Source: a virus. From it: a stretch of DNA of 56,603 bases. Of the stretch, positions 53,287 through 56,603 are shown in pieces. The stretch's first letter is position 1; the number at the start of each line of letters is the position of its first letter. Both the position numbers and the translations under genes were made by a program. The stretch covers positions 1 to 56,603 of IMG/VR virus record IMGVR_UViG_3300013137_000024. One strand, written 5' to 3'. The notes below the pieces were generated by a model. That model was not told the DNA's origin. It searched no databases and was given only the letters and a program-made list of their open reading frames with translations.

Positions 53287-53934
53287 ATGCGTTTTGCCGA
53301 AAAGATCAAGGCCCCGACGGGGGATCGTCCCCAATTTGCATTCCAGCAGATGTACTATGAGTCCATTCGGGACCGGGCCAAAGGATCTGTGGTACTGCAT
53401 CTCACTTGGCCTGATGGAACTGTCATTGACCATCGCGAAGTCCCAAACATTATTGTGTACGACTGTGGCGTTCTGGTCGGGCGATTGTTAAAGAACTCAC
53501 TGGTGCCGGTCCTCGCCCGGTCTAACGGAATCAACATGTTGGCCGTCGGTACGGGAGCATTGGGGGATCTTCTCAATCCGGATGCTCCGAAACCCGGACA
53601 ACGCAAGCTCAATCATGAATTGGCCCGAAAAGCCGTTACTGCTCAGTATCGTACTGATGGTGGAATAGCGGTTTCATACCCAACCCATATTGTTGATTTC
53701 ACGGTAACGTTTGGGGAAAGTGAAGCCAATGGCCCTTTGAATGAGATGGGATTGCTGAGCGCCTATGACCTCTCCGAAACCACGGACGCCAACACGATCA
53801 ACAATGGTCCGGATGATTACGACCCGACCATCGATGTGACAAACAAGGATTTGTTCCTGAATTATCTATGCTATCCAGTTTGTACCAAACCTGTGGGTTC
53901 TATCCTGGCGATCACTTGGAGAGTTACGGTCTAG
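53287..53934 (+). CDS. Tail fibre/baseplate attachment-type protein
   Basis: 215 residues from ATG 53287, eight bases after TTGGAGG; upstream in-frame TTG codons overlap the hairpin and are less likely. The pattern NMLAVGTGALGDL, then RKLNHELARKAVTA, strand-rich IVDFTVTFGESEANGPLNEM and GLLSAY is common in small phage baseplate or fibre-attachment proteins, where a stretch like VGTG...L..EL.R is followed by a beta sandwich. Exact family not established. The gene follows the possible terminator, so it may start a new transcription unit together with the next two genes. Confidence 0.65.
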   Translation: MRFAEKIKAPTGDRPQFAFQQMYYESIRDRAKGSVVLHLTWPDGTVIDHREVPNIIVYDCGVLVGRLLKNSLVPVLARSNGINMLAVGTGALGDLLNPDAPKPGQRKLNHELARKAVTAQYRTDGGIAVSYPTHIVDFTVTFGESEANGPLNEMGLLSAYDLSETTDANTINNGPDDYDPTIDVTNKDLFLNYLCYPVCTKPVGSILAITWRVTV

Positions 53935-53937
53935 TAC

Positions 53938-54288
53938 ATGACTGACATCGACACTCGATGGGGAAAGGTTGCTTTCGATACCGTGACTTATAAGATTACT
54001 GTTCCAAGTAGTATGCAGAACAAATTCGAGCATTTCCTATCATTGTTGGTTCGCAATGGGGGGCATTCCGGTACTTTCGGTTTGCATTTCGATGGCGATG
54101 GGATGGATGGGCTCGAGGTCGAACCGGGGATCCTCAGGTTTCCAGGTGTAGGTGCAATCGGAGGTTCCGGATCAGATTTCGAGATTGCTACCGGAGAAGG
54201 TTACACCGGGTTTTTCCGGGATGTTACCCGGGATCACCCCGGAGGGGAACTGGTTAAAATACCAGCCCAAGATGCAGATAAGAGGTAA
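53938..54288 (+). CDS. Small hypothetical fibre-region protein
   Basis: 116 residues, ATG at 53938, three bases after the previous stop. It starts with a strand/helix unit (GKVAFDTVTYKITVPSSMQN and KFEHFLSLLVRNGG), followed by glycine-rich strands (GTFGLHFDGDGMDGLE). No motif recognised. The ribosome site for the next gene (AAGAGG) overlaps its last codons. Confidence 0.7.
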   Translation: MTDIDTRWGKVAFDTVTYKITVPSSMQNKFEHFLSLLVRNGGHSGTFGLHFDGDGMDGLEVEPGILRFPGVGAIGGSGSDFEIATGEGYTGFFRDVTRDHPGGELVKIPAQDADKR

Positions 54289-54291
54289 TCC

Positions 54292-56603
54292 GTGGGCACG
54301 AAGGACCTGGATAGACTCTATGGTGCTTTGAACGATCCGGCGGCAGTCATTCAGACTCCGAATACGGTTTCCCGTAATATCAAAGTGGGGGACCGGGCTT
54401 TTGCTACAACTGTTCAGGAGAGTGGCAAGGTCATTCTCGATGCCGAACTCCAACTGCATCAAGATTCGATTTGGTGGGAAAATCTGTTACTCAAAGGATG
54501 GCAAATTCCTTCGGGGTGGCTACGAGGACAGAATCGGAATGGGCCGCATACGAATTTCATTTACACGGCACCTCTCGGATTCGATGATTCTTCAGGTCGG
54601 ATTCCGGTCCCGATTCAACCAGATGGGACACTCCTGAATGCCCTCATCATGCCCCGTGTTGAAGCCGTGGTTGCGGGGCACCCGGTTGTTGTGGAATACA
54701 CCAACACCACCACGGAAGGCGGCAACCTCATCCTCTTCGAGGACCCGCCCAGTCCGGCAGATGACCCACCCGTGATCAAACGGACGGATTTCGTATTTCT
54801 CGAGGTCTGGCTCGCTCTCGTGGCCCCAAGTCCACGGGCCAGGGGAACCGTCGTTATCAATGATTCCACGAAAATCGTTCCGGGGGTTGATCAAGTTCTT
54901 ATCGGGGGTGTTCCCCTGACCGCATCCCTACTGCCCGGCCCTGGTTTGTTTGTTGTGGTGGCGGGGGATAATGCCGCGACGGCTACGAACCTCGCCGCTG
55001 CGATTACTGCGACCCTTCCTTTGGTTGCAACGGGATCTTCCTCGGGCAATGTGGTCACAGTAGTAGCCACACCTCCCGGGGTAGCCGGCAACGCTATCAC
55101 ACTGGCAACAGTCGTTACGGAGCCTTTGAGCATCACGGTTTCTGGTCCTAACCTGACTGGTGGGATAGACTACTTCAATAAACCAGATCAGTCTACGTTG
55201 TATCGGCATGGAAACGTGTTGTCGCCTCTTATGGTAGCACTCCCCGACGAGTTTTTGGATGCCAGGCTTCTTTCGGAAACCAGTCAGAGGATCCAAGTCC
55301 AATACCGGATTCGGGTCACGGGGGCGACTGAGGCGGTCAATTACAAGACCCATCCGGACGGGTTCTCCTCCGCGGGAGTTTTGGCACAAGGAGCAGGACC
55401 AACGCCCGTGGTGGACTATCCCTTCGTGCCAGCGGACAGAGCATCCATCCGGAACAATTCATCGGCTGTTGCTTACGGCATGGCGGATGATGGTTTGTGG
55501 ATTGCTGGGGATGGCAGTTCGACTTCGGCCCAGGCTCTCGGGACAGTCGATGGCTATGCTTATGCCATACCCCTTGCTTTCGTGTTCCGGCACAATGATG
55601 CTGGGTTGTCTTCTCCCCGAGGTTTCGACCCGGCCGCGAATGCCAATGGTGCATTGAGTTATCTGCACCCCGATTACCTGGTCTTTCCTTATTGTGCCAC
55701 TGGTCCCGTACCTGCCGGATTATCCGACCGACCCGACAAGGAATTCTGTGACGTGATTGGTCTCAGTCGAGTAATGGATCTTCGGAGGCATGTGGTATTC
55801 CCCGGTGTGGACTTGGCCGGGGAGGTGGCTTTTCAAATCCAATCCCTTCTCGACGGGTCTCTCAAAACCTGGTCTGTGGATACGGCTGACCAACAATGGC
55901 TGGGGGATGAATCGGGGGATGTCTCTCCAACGTTTCTGATTTGCGATGAAATCGGACGGACTGCTGCCAAAGAAGGGGCCGACCCCATCTCGGGGGATAC
56001 CAAACGCGGAGTCTGTATCCGTAATTTCGACCACATTGCTCGGAGATTTGCAGACCAGCCTGTGGTGGAACGGGTTGTGTTCTCTTTCTATCCCGGAGAT
56101 CGTCAGGTAGCCCCTCCGGTTGCACCGGGATTGGTGAATCCCGGCAAGTATGTTGTGAAGAATCCGTTAGACCCGGGAATAGGCGATGCCTGGTATGAAG
56201 ATGACGTTCTTCATTTGGACTTGGCCAACCTGGATGCCACGGGGCAAAGCTGTCTGTTTGATGGTCGGGACGGTGGAACCTCGGGAGTCGGTCTCGCTGG
56301 AACCTCTGTGGTTTACTTTGCCCCTCCTGGGACAACAATCACGGATGTTCTGTCCGCTTATCATGATGATGGGCATTCCGTAGTCCCCATTGATCAGCAG
56401 GTGCAAGTCAAGTTGATTCAAGGACTGGGGACATCACATCTGACTGTGACTTTGGATGCCAATGATCAGACAGCCAATAATGGTGGTGTTCCAGCAATAA
56501 ATCATCCGGTAATTGGCTATGACATCATCAACCAAGGATCACAAAGACGCATTTTCCTCGAAGTTGAAATCACCTATCCCATTGGGGTGGGTGCAACCCA
56601 TAC
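54292..56603 (+). CDS. Large fibre-like structural protein (3' end outside the window)
   Basis: Open from GTG 54292 (AAGAGG upstream) to the right edge, at least 770 residues. I translated it directly and found no stop. The N-terminus is helical then beta-rich, with two tryptophans (SIWWENLLLKGWQIPSG) that may form an attachment domain. Residues ~197-293 look like the common phage module with GGVPLTASLLPG, AATATNLAAAITATLP, VVTVVATPPGVAGNAITLAT and GPNLTGGID, similar in plan to modules in the sheath. The remainder is glycine- and aspartate-rich beta sequence typical of fibres or baseplate plates. Probably a tail fibre or peripheral baseplate protein; no depolymerase motif is visible in the part present. 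Confidence 0.75.
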   Translation, partial: MGTKDLDRLYGALNDPAAVIQTPNTVSRNIKVGDRAFATTVQESGKVILDAELQLHQDSIWWENLLLKGWQIPSGWLRGQNRNGPHTNFIYTAPLGFDDSSGRIPVPIQPDGTLLNALIMPRVEAVVAGHPVVVEYTNTTTEGGNLILFEDPPSPADDPPVIKRTDFVFLEVWLALVAPSPRARGTVVINDSTKIVPGVDQVLIGGVPLTASLLPGPGLFVVVAGDNAATATNLAAAITATLPLVATGSSSGNVVTVVATPPGVAGNAITLATVVTEPLSITVSGPNLTGGIDYFNKPDQSTLYRHGNVLSPLMVALPDEFLDARLLSETSQRIQVQYRIRVTGATEAVNYKTHPDGFSSAGVLAQGAGPTPVVDYPFVPADRASIRNNSSAVAYGMADDGLWIAGDGSSTSAQALGTVDGYAYAIPLAFVFRHNDAGLSSPRGFDPAANANGALSYLHPDYLVFPYCATGPVPAGLSDRPDKEFCDVIGLSRVMDLRRHVVFPGVDLAGEVAFQIQSLLDGSLKTWSVDTADQQWLGDESGDVSPTFLICDEIGRTAAKEGADPISGDTKRGVCIRNFDHIARRFADQPVVERVVFSFYPGDRQVAPPVAPGLVNPGKYVVKNPLDPGIGDAWYEDDVLHLDLANLDATGQSCLFDGRDGGTSGVGLAGTSVVYFAPPGTTITDVLSAYHDDGHSVVPIDQQVQVKLIQGLGTSHLTVTLDANDQTANNGGVPAINHPVIGYDIINQGSQRRIFLEVEITYPIGVGATH

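Overview
The window is the tail-assembly region of a large contractile-tailed phage (myovirus), or of a prophage or metagenomic contig from one. Twenty-five protein genes can be supported. Twenty-four lie on the plus strand, tightly packed with gaps of a few bases or overlaps, usually behind a strong GGAGG-type ribosome site. One small gene lies on the minus strand. I see no tRNA, rRNA, CRISPR array, insertion sequence, integrase, terminase or capsid gene, so neither the host nor the lifestyle can be read from this window. Base composition is moderate (about half G+C by eye), apart from one GC-rich island. There is no gene-free stretch over 300 bases; the longest intergenic regions are 6917-7128 and 10952-11157.

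Layout. (1) 1-6374: a very large tail sheath protein, open at the left edge, then two small paralogous genes joined by a tandem 124/125-bp duplication, then a small unknown gene. (2) 6375-10028: an accessory insert between sheath and tube. It holds a GC-rich minus-strand gene ending at a perfect hairpin, a divergent control region, a MerR-type regulator behind a near-consensus sigma-70 promoter, and a VIT plus von Willebrand A (VWA) protein with an intact metal site. (3) 10029-16752: the probable tail tube protein, two candidate tail assembly chaperones and the tape measure protein. The tube gene and the first chaperone gene have inverted repeats ending right at their start codons. (4) 16767-26921: two paralogous tail-end proteins, a 1675-residue baseplate hub with a built-in lysozyme-like domain, the central spike, and a small glycine-rich hydrophobic protein. 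(5) 26923-43270: a 3731-residue giant virion protein, a 74-residue coiled-coil protein, a 950-residue protein with hydrophobic helices at both ends, an unknown virion protein, and a gp25-like wedge protein. (6) 43271-53205: baseplate J-like and tail protein I-like proteins, then a 1604-residue protein with LamG-like jelly-roll repeats. (7) 53287-56603: two small fibre/baseplate-type proteins and a large fibre-like protein open at the right edge.

The order sheath, tube, chaperones, tape measure, hub, spike, gp25-like, J-like, I-like, fibres is the classical contractile-tail order. The proteins are much larger than usual because many carry extra beta-rich modules. Several modules recur in different virion proteins: a 77-residue block shared gap-free by the J-like and I-like proteins, a module ending in LGF, and a short GxYxV-type module. 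The most interesting parts are this modular expansion of the tail and the MerR/VIT-VWA insert, which has no obvious role in tail building.
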